Assembly: GCA_019084485.1 (NCBI GenBank)
Contig: JAHRFU010000116.1
Coordinates: 1-60,173, forward strand
DNA: 60,173 nucleotides
Reading direction: 5' to 3'
Source of the DNA: Desulforudis sp.
GTDB taxonomy: Bacteria > Bacillota > Desulfotomaculia > Desulfotomaculales > Desulforudaceae
Each line of letters starts with the position of its first letter. Positions within the stretch are counted from its first letter, which is position 1. Positions 46,551-57,118 of the stretch are shown here, piece after piece. The position numbers and the translations under genes are program-made. The notes below the pieces were generated by a model. That model was given only the letters and a program-made list of their open reading frames with translations. It did no database searches and was not told the origin of the DNA.

Positions 46551-46820
46551 TCAAAACACCTCCGCCAATTAAAAACTAGAAATCGGGTATATCCGTGGCT
46601 AGTTTGGCTTCGGGACGTTGCATCTATACATGGGCTGCCAGCAACACCCGGTACCCAAAGACCACCTCCTACCGATCATAGAACACCCTGATCCAACATT
46701 TCCCCCTGAAGATGGTCGTTGAGTACAAAAACGTAAAGGTGGGGAACATTCTCGCTTCACTGTTTAAACTTCCTGCCGTCCTTGAGGTAATGGAATTCCA
46801 GATGTAGGTCCGGAAAACCA

Positions 46821-46853
46821 AGAGCCCGGTCGGACAATGTCCGTACGGGCTCT
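46821..46853 (-). terminator. Terminator after tRNA-Pro (GGG)
   Basis: AGAGCCCG..CGGACA and TGTCCG..CGGGCTCT pair with a 2-nt internal mismatch; TTGGTTTTCC follows on the minus strand. The 320-nt gap between the ferredoxin gene and this tRNA holds nothing else I recognise. Confidence 0.7.
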
Positions 46854-46870
46854 TATGTTCTGTAATTTAA

Positions 46871-46948
46871 TGGTCGGAGCGACAGGACTTGAACCTGCGG
46901 CCTCTACCACCCCAAGGTAGCGCTCTAGCCAAACTGAGCTACGCCCCG
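46871..46948 (-). tRNA. tRNA-Pro (anticodon GGG)
   Basis: On the minus strand: acceptor CGGGGCG/CGCTCCG (one G-U), D-arm GCTCAGTTTGGCTAGAGC, anticodon arm CTACC-TTGGGGT-GGTAG and T-arm GCAGGTTCAAGTCCTGT, with encoded CCA. Anticodon GGG reads proline CCC/CCU. It is the second proline tRNA of the window. Confidence 0.95.
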
Positions 46949-46999
46949 ACAACTAGCAACTTACATTTTACCTAAATCGGGCTGTGAAGTCAAGGGAAA

Positions 47000-47026
47000 G
47001 GCCCCGACGAACTCGCCGACGGGGCC
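47000..47026 (-). terminator. Terminator after sat
   Basis: GGCCCCG (47000-47006) and CGGGGCC (47020-47026) form a GC-rich stem; TTTCCC follows on the minus strand. It is 25 nt past the sat stop. Confidence 0.8.
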
Positions 47027-47051
47027 GTATTGGTAACTCAAGTCCTTGGTT

Positions 47052-48314
47052 CTATTTCTTGGCGTCCTGGATCTTCTTAAGCATTTCAGGGCTCAGGTCT
47101 TCGTAAGCGCCCTTCTTGATCTCAACCTTCTCCGCAGTCATGTAGTAATCCTTGAGGATCTCAAGCACTTCGGGACGACCGAATTCCTTCGGCAGTTCTT
47201 CGCCTTCCTGCATCGCGCGGCGGAACTGGGTTCCGGACACGATCACGCGGTCTTCCTTGCCGTGGGGGCAGGTCGCCAGCGAAGCCATGCTCTCGCACTT
47301 GTGGCAGAAGAAGGTCCAGTTGATCTTCTGGCATTTCAGTTCCAGGGCACCCGGCCACAGTTCATCGAAGATGGTCTGGGCGTCAAACGGGCCGTAGTAG
47401 CTGCCCACACCGGCGTGGTCACGGCCGACGATCAGGTAGGAGCAGCCGAAGTTCTGACGAATAACGGCGTGCAGCAGGGCCTCACGCGGACCGCCGTAAC
47501 GCATTTCCATCGGATACACGCCAAGGGCGCAAGCCGCTGCCGGGAAGTAGTTGTCTACTAGAACTTCGTAGCACTTCACCCGGACTTCACCAGGAATATC
47601 GCCAGCCTTCAGGGCGCCAACGACGGCGTGGATGAAGGCACCATCAACGAATCCGCTTTCAAGGGCGAACTTGACGAGGTACTCGTGGGAACGGTGCATC
47701 GGGTTACGGGTCTGGAAGGCCACAACCCGGGACCAACCCTTATCGTCGAAAATCTTCCGGGCTTCGGCCGGATACAGATAGTACTCGCCGTATCTCGCAG
47801 CGTAGTCACCTTCGTTTAGGCACTTGACGGGGCCGGCAAGGTTGTACTCGCCCTGGGCAAAGGTCTTCTCCACACCGGGGTGTCCTTCGGCGTCAAGGGT
47901 CTTGTACACTTCACGGGCCTGGGCTTCCTTGTCGATCTGGTAGATCTCTTCGATCTTCATGGTGGCATAGAGTTCATCAGTATCGCGGTCAATAAGGGCA
48001 ACTTCGCTGCCCGCCTTGATACCGGATGATTCTAGTTCCGCGGCGGAGATCGAAAGGGTAACCGGCATCGGCCACATTGTGCCATCCGGCAGCTTCACTT
48101 CGAATACGCAGCCCTGCCACTCGGCTTTGTTCATAAAGCCTTTCAGGGGGGTAAAGGCACCCATTCCGAGCATTAAGATGTCGGAGGTCTCCATTGTACT
48201 CATGTAGACTTTCGGGAGGCTTGCCGCACGGGCGATCTCGTCTGCTTTTGCCTGACCTTCCAAGAACAGAGGCATTAGCTTCTTCTCTGAACCATGTGGA
48301 CTCGGTAACGCCAT
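47052..48314 (-). CDS. sat: Sulfate adenylyltransferase (ATP sulfurylase)
   Basis: 420-aa enzyme activating sulfate to APS, the first step of dissimilatory sulfate reduction. Active-site motifs are QTRNPMHRSHEYL, GRDHAGVGSYYGPFDAQ and VSGTQFRR. A zinc-type cluster CHKCESMASLATCPHG is present, as in Sat of many anaerobes. It has a strong promoter and its codons are unusually uniform (frequent GAC, ATC, AAG, GGC), suggesting high expression. Its dissimilatory role is supported by the rest of the gene set, but aprAB are not in the window. GGAGGG lies about 10 nt before the ATG. Confidence 0.95.
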   Translation of the reverse strand: MALPSPHGSEKKLMPLFLEGQAKADEIARAASLPKVYMSTMETSDILMLGMGAFTPLKGFMNKAEWQGCVFEVKLPDGTMWPMPVTLSISAAELESSGIKAGSEVALIDRDTDELYATMKIEEIYQIDKEAQAREVYKTLDAEGHPGVEKTFAQGEYNLAGPVKCLNEGDYAARYGEYYLYPAEARKIFDDKGWSRVVAFQTRNPMHRSHEYLVKFALESGFVDGAFIHAVVGALKAGDIPGEVRVKCYEVLVDNYFPAAACALGVYPMEMRYGGPREALLHAVIRQNFGCSYLIVGRDHAGVGSYYGPFDAQTIFDELWPGALELKCQKINWTFFCHKCESMASLATCPHGKEDRVIVSGTQFRRAMQEGEELPKEFGRPEVLEILKDYYMTAEKVEIKKGAYEDLSPEMLKKIQDAKK

Positions 48315-48403
48315 TAGATTTTTCCCTCCTACCTTTTTTTAGTGAATAGTTTGTGATCGGGGGAACAAAAGGCTCCCCGCAAAAACCGACAGTTCTACTT
48401 GTA

Positions 48404-48432
48404 ACTATATCAAACAGGGTGCTCAACGTCAA
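48404..48432 (-). promoter_or_regulatory. Promoter of sat
   Basis: -35 TTGACG (48427-48432) and -10 TATAGT (48404-48409), 17 nt apart, on the minus strand. The ~85-nt leader includes a GGGGA...TCCCC hairpin. The 290-nt gap between sat and lysC holds no other gene I can support. Confidence 0.75.
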
Positions 48433-48607
48433 GACAGATTTGACAAAAATGGAACGGACGAGAGCTTCTGCATAAACGCTTCCGATGCTACCAGATAAGC
48501 GGACAACTCCCATGGGGAAATCTGATTATTTGGAACAAAACACCCGCGAGAGCGACCTTTTTACGTTACAAGGATTTAGTTACTTCCGTAACGAATCCGA
48601 CTTTCGG

Positions 48608-49822
48608 CTAGACCTCGTGGAGTTCAAACCGCGCATGCAGGGACTGCACCGCCCGCTCTACGTCCTTACGATCAACCACGCACGAAACCTTAATCTCCGA
48701 CGTGCTGATCATCTCGATGTTGATTCCTTCTTCCGCCAACGCACGAAACATTTCCGCAGCGACTCCGGGAAATGAAACCATTCCCGCACCAACGATCGAT
48801 ACCTTGGCAAGATCCTCGGCGTGACATACCCCCTCGGCTCCCACGACATCCTGAAGCCCGTGGATTACTTCCAGAGCCTTGGATAGGTCGTCGCGGCTGG
48901 TGGTGAAAGCAATGTCGTTCCGTCCCCCGCGCGTGGCTCCTTGAATAATCATGTCAACGTTGATATTCTCTGCGGCTAGGGCCAGGAAAATACGCGATGC
49001 TATGCCGGGTTCGTCCTGAACGTCAAATAGACCAATCTTGGCGACATTAGTATCGTGCGCGATACCTGTGACCACTGCGGCCTGCTCCAACTTGTCAACC
49101 TCCTTGATCAGTGTTCCCGGGTTCTCGTTAAAGCTCGAGCGTACCACCATCGGGACACCATATAGCTTAGCCAGCTCAACCGCACGGGGGTGTAACACCA
49201 CCGCACCGAGACTGGCCAGTTCGAGCATTTCGTCATGCGAAATCTGTTCCAGCTTTCGTACATCCGGTACGACCCGTGGATCGGCGGTATACACTCCGTC
49301 CACATCCGTATAGATCTCACAGAGATCGGCCTTCAGGGCGGCCGCTACGGCGACTGCTGTCGTGTCCGAGCCACCCCGGCCCAAAGTGGTGATGTCGGCT
49401 GAGGCACTGATACCCTGGAAGCCAGCGCCCACAACCACATTTCCGTTACCTAGTTCACGCTGCATGCGCTCCGGATTGATCCCGGTGATCTGAGCCTTGG
49501 CGTACACTCCGTCGGTAGTGATGCCGGCCTGAGGACCGGTCATCGAAACCGCTCCACATCCCAACTGGTGAAGAGCCATTGAAACGAGGGCAATGGAGAC
49601 CTGCTCCCCGGTTGACAGCAGCATGTCCATTTCCCGAGCTGACGGGCACGGCGTCAGGCGTAGGGCTAGGCCGATCAGGTCATCCGTAGTATCGCCCATA
49701 GCGGAAACGACCACTACCACCTGATCGCCCCGCTCCACGGCCTTTTTAACCCGCGACGCAACCCGTATGATCCGCTCCGGGTCGGCTACCGAACTTCCTC
49801 CGAATTTCTTAACCAGAAGCAT
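48608..49822 (-). CDS. lysC: Aspartate kinase
   Basis: 404-aa enzyme phosphorylating aspartate for Lys, Thr and Met synthesis. N-terminal kinase signature VKKFGGSSVADPERI, ATP-site region FQGISASADITTLGRGGSDTTA, TDVDGVYTADPRVV, then two C-terminal ACT domains (KIGLFDVQDEPGIASRIFLAL and KVSIVGAGMVSFPGVAAEMF) for feedback control. Length fits the monofunctional class with two ACT domains. It is the last gene of hom-thrB-lysC, 4 nt after thrB. Confidence 0.95.
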   Translation of the reverse strand: MLLVKKFGGSSVADPERIIRVASRVKKAVERGDQVVVVVSAMGDTTDDLIGLALRLTPCPSAREMDMLLSTGEQVSIALVSMALHQLGCGAVSMTGPQAGITTDGVYAKAQITGINPERMQRELGNGNVVVGAGFQGISASADITTLGRGGSDTTAVAVAAALKADLCEIYTDVDGVYTADPRVVPDVRKLEQISHDEMLELASLGAVVLHPRAVELAKLYGVPMVVRSSFNENPGTLIKEVDKLEQAAVVTGIAHDTNVAKIGLFDVQDEPGIASRIFLALAAENINVDMIIQGATRGGRNDIAFTTSRDDLSKALEVIHGLQDVVGAEGVCHAEDLAKVSIVGAGMVSFPGVAAEMFRALAEEGINIEMISTSEIKVSCVVDRKDVERAVQSLHARFELHEV

Positions 49823-49826
49823 TGCT

Positions 49827-50738
49827 TTACCCCGTCTCTTCTAAAAGTATCGCTCCTGACCGATCTACTTCCAGCACTAGCGGGTCTGCATCGATGCTAT
49901 TGCGCTCAAAGGCTCTACACATTGACTCCGCTACTGTATCCGCACTTCCCCTGCACAGCGCCACTATCGTGGGGCCAGCGCCACTTAAGCTTACCCCGAG
50001 AGCCCCGGCGTTGGTTGCGGCCTGGAAAACATCCATCAGTCCGGGAACCAACTGCGCCCTGTATGGGTGATGCAGGCGGTCTTTCATGGCCGTCTTTAGC
50101 AGGCTGCTATCCCCGGCCGCCATCCCCGCCACCAGGAGGGCGGCTCGTCCGACATTGTATACGGCATCAGCATGCGTAACGGTTACCGGAAGCACTGCCC
50201 GGGCGTCATCAGTACGTAGCTCGTACCGTGGTACCGCTGCGGCTACCCTCAAATCTAGCGGCGGTTCTAACCGGATACATTCCACGCCGGCACTGGTACG
50301 AACCGCTACCGTAAAACCCCCAAGCAAAGCTGGGGCGAGGTTGTCCGGGTGCGGTTCGATTTGGACGGCCAGTTCAAGAAGCTGGCGACGCGTTAGCTTT
50401 TGCCCGCAAAGTTGATCCGCGGCAAGCATCCCCCCGATAATCGCGGCGGCACTTGATCCGAGGCCACGGGCGGGGGGAATCCCGCAAGATACGTTGATCG
50501 TGAGACCATCAGCCGAAAACCCCAGATGGGTCAGAACCAAGTGCACAGCCCGATATACAAGGTTGCGCTCGTCTCTGGGGATGCTGGCTGCTCCGGCCCC
50601 ACGCACGATTATCTCCAGGCCTTCTCCGCCTGCTTCCAATGTCACTTCATTGTGTAGAGCCAGGGACAGGCTCACACAGTCAAATCCGGGACCAAGATTG
50701 GCAGTACTGGCCGGAACCAGGACCCGAACCAAACCCAC
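49827..50738 (-). CDS. thrB: Homoserine kinase
   Basis: 303-aa GHMP kinase making O-phosphohomoserine for threonine. It shows VPASTANLGPGFDCVSLSLAL, the ATP loop GIPPARGLGSSAAAIIGG and the C-terminal GVSLSGAGPTIVAL. It lies between hom and lysC with 4-5 nt gaps, so the three are one operon. Confidence 0.95.
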   Translation of the reverse strand: MGLVRVLVPASTANLGPGFDCVSLSLALHNEVTLEAGGEGLEIIVRGAGAASIPRDERNLVYRAVHLVLTHLGFSADGLTINVSCGIPPARGLGSSAAAIIGGMLAADQLCGQKLTRRQLLELAVQIEPHPDNLAPALLGGFTVAVRTSAGVECIRLEPPLDLRVAAAVPRYELRTDDARAVLPVTVTHADAVYNVGRAALLVAGMAAGDSSLLKTAMKDRLHHPYRAQLVPGLMDVFQAATNAGALGVSLSGAGPTIVALCRGSADTVAESMCRAFERNSIDADPLVLEVDRSGAILLEETG

Positions 50739-50743
50739 CCCTC

Positions 50744-52036
50744 CTAGCTTTCCTCCACCCGGATCACGTTACAAACCTCTTCCACCACAGCCAGTTTCCG
50801 AAAACCCTCCAGAGCCTGCATCAGGTTCTGCTCTGCGACTTCATGGGTCACTAAAACCAGTTCCGCCTTCCCCTCTACGGTTTCCTTTTGCAGAACCGTG
50901 GCCAGGCTGACCTGGTTCTCACCAAATAGATAGGCGATCTGGGCCAACACTCCGGGTTCATCCACCACCCGCAGCCTGAGGTAATTTCGGGTGCGCACTT
51001 CGCCCATCGGTTTCACCGTCTTCTCATCAAAGCAGGTACATCCAATAATGCCCTGCACCTGGTGCACGATGTTCCGTGCCGCATCAATTACATCTGCAGT
51101 CACCGCACTTGCTGTCGGCAACTCCCCGGCACCCCGACCGTAGAACATTGTCTCACCTACGGCATCTCCTTTAACGAAGACCGCGTTAAACACGTCATTA
51201 ACCGCTGCCAATGGGTGCGATTCAGGTAGCAGAACCGGATGCACCCGGACCTCCACGCCGCTTGGTGTGTCTTTGGCTATTCCCAGCAGCTTCACCACGT
51301 AGCCTAGCTCACAGGCGTATTTGATGTCTTCGGCGGTTATCCGGGTGATACCCTCAACGTACACCTGCTTCAAAGCAATCCGGGTGTTAAAGGCGATTGA
51401 CGCCAGAATCGCGATCTTTCGGGCGGCATCGAAGCCCTCAACATCATTTGTGGGGTCAGCTTCGGCGTAACCCTTGGCCTGAGCTTCGTCCAACACATCT
51501 TGAAATTCACTGCCGTCTTGTGTCATTTTGGTAAGCATATAGTTGGTGGTTCCGTTTACGATGCCCATAACCTGCTCAATACGGTTGGCCGCCAGACTCT
51601 GCTTGAGCACCTTGATGATCGGAATACCTCCGGCCACACTGGCCTCAAACAATAGATCGCAACGATTTTCATCCGCAGCCTTGAATAGTTCCTCACCGTA
51701 AACGGCCATCATGTCCTTGTTGGCGGTAACCAAACTCTTGCCACTCTGCAGTGCGGTCAGGGCGTACTCACGCGCCAATCCGATGCCCCCCATAACCTCA
51801 ACCACAATATCAATGGTTTCATCCCGGAGCACCTCATCGGGATTGTCGGTCAGGACTCCTTCCGGTATGTCCAGGCCTCTACTTTTACCTGTGTCGCGAA
51901 CCAGAATCTTTACGACCTCAATCCGCGCTCCGGTTTTTCGGGCAATCAAGGACGCGTTTGACTGGAGCACTCTGTAAACACCGGAGCCCACGGTTCCCAA
52001 ACCCAACATTCCGACTCTTACTGTTTCTTTCGCCAG
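50744..52036 (-). CDS. hom: Homoserine dehydrogenase
   Basis: NAD(P)-dependent reduction of aspartate semialdehyde to homoserine. Motifs: GLGTVGSGVYRVL, SLVTANKDMMAVYGEEL, GGIPIIKVLKQSLAANRIEQ, GIVNGTTNYMLTKM, EADPTNDVEGFDAARK and a C-terminal ACT domain (LRLRVVDEPGVLAQIAYLF). The first ATG (52009) would cut off the first beta strand of the Rossmann fold (VRVG). AAGGAG lies 9 nt before an in-frame CTG at 52036, giving LAKETVRVGMLGLG; no ATG, GTG or TTG lies between it and the in-frame stop. CTG is therefore taken as the start. Confidence 0.93.
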   Translation of the reverse strand: MAKETVRVGMLGLGTVGSGVYRVLQSNASLIARKTGARIEVVKILVRDTGKSRGLDIPEGVLTDNPDEVLRDETIDIVVEVMGGIGLAREYALTALQSGKSLVTANKDMMAVYGEELFKAADENRCDLLFEASVAGGIPIIKVLKQSLAANRIEQVMGIVNGTTNYMLTKMTQDGSEFQDVLDEAQAKGYAEADPTNDVEGFDAARKIAILASIAFNTRIALKQVYVEGITRITAEDIKYACELGYVVKLLGIAKDTPSGVEVRVHPVLLPESHPLAAVNDVFNAVFVKGDAVGETMFYGRGAGELPTASAVTADVIDAARNIVHQVQGIIGCTCFDEKTVKPMGEVRTRNYLRLRVVDEPGVLAQIAYLFGENQVSLATVLQKETVEGKAELVLVTHEVAEQNLMQALEGFRKLAVVEEVCNVIRVEES

Positions 52037-52205
52037 CGCAAGTCACTCCTTCCCGGCCGAAGTCATCCCCCAAATTATGCAGAAACAAGATAGTGATTCG
52101 CGATAACTCCGGAGAATCCTTTAATTTATTCATCTTTCCCACCGTATTCCCCTGCTAAGCCGGTATACTATGCGAGAGGCTTGTTGAAAAGGAGGCACAT
52201 CCAAC

Positions 52206-53108
52206 ATGCAACCCAAAGCCGCTTATACGCTACTTCAGCCGGATGAACTGGCCCGAAGGGCTGGGTTTGCCTACCGCCGATTGCGTGAATGCCGTCTTTG
52301 CGGTCACTGGTGTGCTGTAGACCGGCTCTTCGGCGAGACGGGTGTCTGTCGTGCGGGCAAATCGGCTATGATCTCCGGCTACGGTCCTCACTTTGGGGAA
52401 GAGGAACCCCTGGTCGGCAGATTCGGTTCCGGAACCATTTTCTTCAGCTATTGCAACCTGCGCTGCGTCTTCTGCCAAAACTTTGACATCAGCGCCGAGG
52501 GTGACGGCTACCATGTATCAATTCCGCACTTGGCCAGGCTTATGCTCTCCCTCCAAAACAAGCGTTGCCATAACATTAATCTGGTTAGCCCGTCCCATTT
52601 TGTGCCCCAGATACTGTGTGCCCTATATCTGGCGTCCCGTCAGGGCCTGAATTTGCCTATCGTTTACAATACCGGCGGTTACGACAGTCTGGAAACCCTA
52701 AGGGCTCTGGATGGGATAGTCGACATCTATATGCCGGACGTCAAATTTCTCCGCGCCGAAACGGCCAAGCGGCTAGCCGGAGCAGCCGGATATCCGGATG
52801 CGGTCAAGCAGGCATTGGTTGAGATGCAGCGTCAGGTCGGTGATCTGGTGCTGGACGACCGGGGTATCGCCGTGCGTGGTTTGATTGTGCGTCATCTGGT
52901 TCTTCCCGGAAATCTGGCAGACACCGAGGCGGTTTTGGAATTTCTGGCGTCCAAGGTCTCCCCGAACTGCTTTGTGAACATCATGGATCAATACCAGCCT
53001 GCATACCGGGCGGCGGAGTATCCGCCACTGGATCGGCGCCCCTCCCGTTCAGAAATCGGTGAGGCCATGGAGATCGGTCGTAGATACGGCTTGCGTGTTT
53101 ACTCCTAA
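52206..53108 (+). CDS. Radical SAM protein, PflX/COG1313 type
   Basis: 300 residues. Zinc-like cysteines come first (CRLCGHWCAVDR, GETGVCRAG), then the radical SAM motif YCNLRCVFCQNFDIS, followed by LVSPSHFVPQIL, IVYNTGGYDSLETL and IDIYMPDVKF-type VDIYMPDVKFL. This is the layout of the PflA-like COG1313 group, annotated as pyruvate-formate-lyase-activating-like but with no proven target. No glycyl radical enzyme lies nearby. ATG at 52206 with AAAAGGAGG at 52187-52194. Confidence 0.88.
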   Translation: MQPKAAYTLLQPDELARRAGFAYRRLRECRLCGHWCAVDRLFGETGVCRAGKSAMISGYGPHFGEEEPLVGRFGSGTIFFSYCNLRCVFCQNFDISAEGDGYHVSIPHLARLMLSLQNKRCHNINLVSPSHFVPQILCALYLASRQGLNLPIVYNTGGYDSLETLRALDGIVDIYMPDVKFLRAETAKRLAGAAGYPDAVKQALVEMQRQVGDLVLDDRGIAVRGLIVRHLVLPGNLADTEAVLEFLASKVSPNCFVNIMDQYQPAYRAAEYPPLDRRPSRSEIGEAMEIGRRYGLRVYS

Positions 53109-53143
53109 ACACAGGAAGCGCCCTGCATAGGCGCTTCCTGTGT
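53109..53143. terminator. Bidirectional terminator between convergent genes
   Basis: Perfect 14-bp stem ACACAGGAAGCGCC / GGCGCTTCCTGTGT with a 7-nt loop directly after the radical SAM stop codon and before the converging gene at 53168. Confidence 0.85.
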
Positions 53144-53167
53144 TGGTCTATTAAACTGGCCAGAGTC

Positions 53168-54562
53168 CTAATGTGCGAAGACACCCCTGACCCGAACAGC
53201 GAGCCGAACCAGTGGATGCTTGATAACCCGCTCCAAGTCACGGTATTCTTCACGAACACGTGATACCTCCTGTTGCAGGTAGCGAACCGATCGTTGCAAG
53301 TCTTCGCCCGCCTCGAGGGCGTCTTTTAGGTCGGCCTGCAAACGGTCGATCTCCTCCTCCAGGAGCTTCTCCCTCTTTGAGGATCCATACTTTTGTTTTT
53401 CTAGCCGACTCTTCAGATCAATGATTTCTCCCTGCAGTTCAGCCAATCTTGAACTGTGTTCATCCTTTACCTGGGCTAACTGAGCCTTGGCCTCCCGGTA
53501 CTTCTCCTTGGACTGCTGCAGCTTACTGAACATACCCTCCAAGTTCGCTTGACTGGCTTCCAGGCTTTGATGCCGGCTTTCAACTTCTTCCTGGGTATCC
53601 CGTGTTCGCTGTACCCAGAGGCGGCATTGGTAAAGGACGCTATTCGCCTTTGCCTCCAGCTTCTTAACCTGGTCTTGATAGTAGAGAATTTCCTTCTTAC
53701 GTAGGGATAGCAACAGGTCTTTCTCCGAAATCTGGGTTACGAGATGATCATTACGGTCCCGTACCACGGCGTGCTCCGCCAACGCTGCAGCCACCTCGCG
53801 CTGCGCACGTCCAACCTCTTCGTACTGATTACGGACTTGTTGGTATTTGTTGTACCATTGTTCCCTTTCCCATTGCCAGCGCCTCTTCTGTTCACGCAGG
53901 ATGGCTAGGTACTTCTTCATTACCTCGTCGTAGACCCGATGCGCCACCTGGTTGTATTGCCAAAGGCTCTCCCCTTGCTGCTCGAAATAGGGGAACTTGC
54001 TAAGGATGGCTTCAGCCGAAGTTTCCGTTGTCGGCCTCCATGTGTTCACTACACCGACCAACTGAGCCAGAGACAAACCCCCCGGATGTAGCCGGAAGGC
54101 TTTGATGATCAAGTGTTTAAGCGGGAATTGTCCGACCTCGACGTCCCACTCAGTCAGCCCCCACAGGCCGTTATCAAGCTGAATGAAACGCCCATCCGAG
54201 ATCAAGTTGGCCTCCTCAGCAATCATGCGGCGGAGCTTTTTCTTCTTCGACTGGTTCGACTTGACGATCTCCCACAAACTTAGCGGCTGTTGCTTCTTCA
54301 GAAGTAAGTGATAGAAGTGGTCGTTTTCGCGTACCCCCTGCAGGTTAAGCCTCCAGAGCCGATCCTCTCCATGGTCGAAGCAGTTGTGTTGCTTCAGACA
54401 CAGGTATACCTTCTCTTCAACCTGCGCTAGAGAATAGTCTTGTAGCATTTTACGCCGTACGTACGGAGCAAGCTCTTTGGCCGACATGGCTTCAAAAAAG
54501 AATAGTGTCCTTTTCAAAACATCGGTAAGAGAGTGAAGATTTCCGCTCACCTGCGCAATCAC
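53168..54562 (-). CDS. Winged-helix (HARE-HTH-like) and coiled-coil protein
   Basis: 464 residues, no named family recognised with certainty. The first ~210 residues look like three winged-helix-type repeats: residues ~15-75 (VLKRTLFFFEAMSAKELAPY ... DRLWRLNL), ~85-145 (QPLSLWEIVKSNQS ... NGLWGLTEW) and ~150-210 (LSLAQLVGVVNTW ... ESLWQYN). Each ends in a wing with a Trp (LWRL, LWGL, LWQY), as in HARE-HTH and RpoE-delta domains. The remaining ~245 residues are charged, almost continuous coiled coil (for example KLEAKANSVLYQCRLW, EEIDRLQADLKDALEAGEDL). DNA-linked structural or regulatory role is a guess. No operon partner. Confidence 0.7.
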   Translation of the reverse strand: MIAQVSGNLHSLTDVLKRTLFFFEAMSAKELAPYVRRKMLQDYSLAQVEEKVYLCLKQHNCFDHGEDRLWRLNLQGVRENDHFYHLLLKKQQPLSLWEIVKSNQSKKKKLRRMIAEEANLISDGRFIQLDNGLWGLTEWDVEVGQFPLKHLIIKAFRLHPGGLSLAQLVGVVNTWRPTTETSAEAILSKFPYFEQQGESLWQYNQVAHRVYDEVMKKYLAILREQKRRWQWEREQWYNKYQQVRNQYEEVGRAQREVAAALAEHAVVRDRNDHLVTQISEKDLLLSLRKKEILYYQDQVKKLEAKANSVLYQCRLWVQRTRDTQEEVESRHQSLEASQANLEGMFSKLQQSKEKYREAKAQLAQVKDEHSSRLAELQGEIIDLKSRLEKQKYGSSKREKLLEEEIDRLQADLKDALEAGEDLQRSVRYLQQEVSRVREEYRDLERVIKHPLVRLAVRVRGVFAH

Positions 54563-54735
54563 CTTCCCCCATTCTAATTCCCATCACTTTCCATACTTCA
54601 GGATAGAAGGGTGATTTCCCTGCGCAAAATTGAAAAAGGTTTACAATTAATTCCAACACCATTCTACCAAAACGGTCATGGTCGGGGTTCCCGGGAAGGA
54701 TAGCGCTATCGGATCCGATTACCTGTACAGATGAA

Positions 54736-54762
54736 TCAGGCTCCCCTGGAAGGGGAGCCTGA
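54736..54762 (-). terminator. Terminator after guaB
   Basis: Perfect 11-bp stem TCAGGCTCCCC / GGGGAGCCTGA with a 5-nt loop, 4 nt past the guaB stop. Confidence 0.85.
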
Positions 54763-54765
54763 GGA

Positions 54766-56238
<1,473 letters not shown>

Positions 56239-56257
56239 CTAGTAAATGTATCCGACT

Positions 56258-56287
56258 ATTATAGCACAGCCTGTTTCTTGTTGCCAG
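56258..56287 (-). promoter_or_regulatory. Promoter of guaB
   Basis: -10 TATAAT (56258-56263) with a -35 CTGGCA (56282-56287) 18 nt upstream, about 35 nt before the guaB start. Confidence 0.6.
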
Positions 56288-56353
56288 GAAAGTGTTCGTA
56301 GCTTGAAGTGTTTGTCGCTCCGGTGCGCTTTGGCGAATATTGGCGGGTCGTGA

Positions 56354-56578
56354 TCAGTCCTGTCCCATAACGGAGTCCAGTCCGAACCGGAAAAAGTGTT
56401 CGCGCAGGTTGCTGATTACACCAACCGACACGCTGAAGTCCTGGGCCATCTCCGCGTCACTACGGTCGTCCCGGATCCCTTCGATGAAGCGGTCAAAGTC
56501 TACGCCGACCTCGTCTGTCTTCAGCTTCAGACTGGGTTGTGTGCTCCAAGGTACGCGCGCCCAGTGTTCCTTATCCAT
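56354..56578 (-). CDS. Small HTH-like protein
   Basis: 74 residues. The second half (DDRSDAEMAQDFSVSVGVIS then NLREHFFRFG) has the spacing of a helix-turn-helix: an alternating helix, a turn at VS-V, and a second helix. The first half is polar. ATG at 56578 has GGAGG 4 nt upstream. I do not recognise a named family; DNA binding is an inference. It lies between guaB and the YtrI-like gene. Confidence 0.6.
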   Translation of the reverse strand: MDKEHWARVPWSTQPSLKLKTDEVGVDFDRFIEGIRDDRSDAEMAQDFSVSVGVISNLREHFFRFGLDSVMGQD

Positions 56579-56638
56579 TGTTCCTCCCGCGTAAGTGTAT
56601 CGTAATCTGCTTAGGTTACCCCGTCAGCCAGGTAATAA

Positions 56639-57118
56639 TCAGGTAATCGGAACGCTACTGCGCTCCGGTTTTCCCTCAACGTACACGATGATCTCTTCGC
56701 CGATGTACACAATCCGCGTTTGCAGACGGTAGACCTTCCCGTCCACGTCCACGTCCCTCCCGTCAATGATCTGAGGAACCACAGGGAATCGCAACGCCTT
56801 TACGTCCTGCCCATGCAGGGGTTGTAGCCACCCCTTTACGGTCTTCTCAATTTCTAGACGCACCGAACGTTCTTCATAGCTTGTCAGCTCATCGGGCAGG
56901 CGCACGTCAACCTTGATCCCCCGCACCACCTGAAGACGCTGGTCGGATAGACTGTCACGGGCGCTCTCCAATTCCCGGTTGGCCGCCGTCAGTTCTTCAT
57001 TAAGAACCCGCACCGTATACATCAGCTGTTCGATCTGCCGCCCCATGTGCACCGTTATCAGCGTCGCGCCGATGAGAATACCCAGCAGGATCGGTGCCGC
57101 GAACCGCAGTGCCCTCAT
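56639..57118 (-). CDS. YtrI-like sporulation membrane protein
   Basis: 159 residues: one N-terminal membrane helix (ALRFAAPILLGILIGATLIT), a coiled-coil segment (LNEELTAANRELESARDSL), then a conserved alpha/beta domain (GIKVDVRLPDELTSYEERSV, LEIEKTVKGWLQPLHG) and an end strand rich in Val/Ile. The layout matches YtrI, which in Bacillus sits beside YtrH in the forespore membrane. Its ATG overlaps the ytrH stop by 4 nt, which supports the assignment. Sequence identity to YtrI itself cannot be judged here. Confidence 0.7.
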   Translation of the reverse strand: MRALRFAAPILLGILIGATLITVHMGRQIEQLMYTVRVLNEELTAANRELESARDSLSDQRLQVVRGIKVDVRLPDELTSYEERSVRLEIEKTVKGWLQPLHGQDVKALRFPVVPQIIDGRDVDVDGKVYRLQTRIVYIGEEIIVYVEGKPERSSVPIT

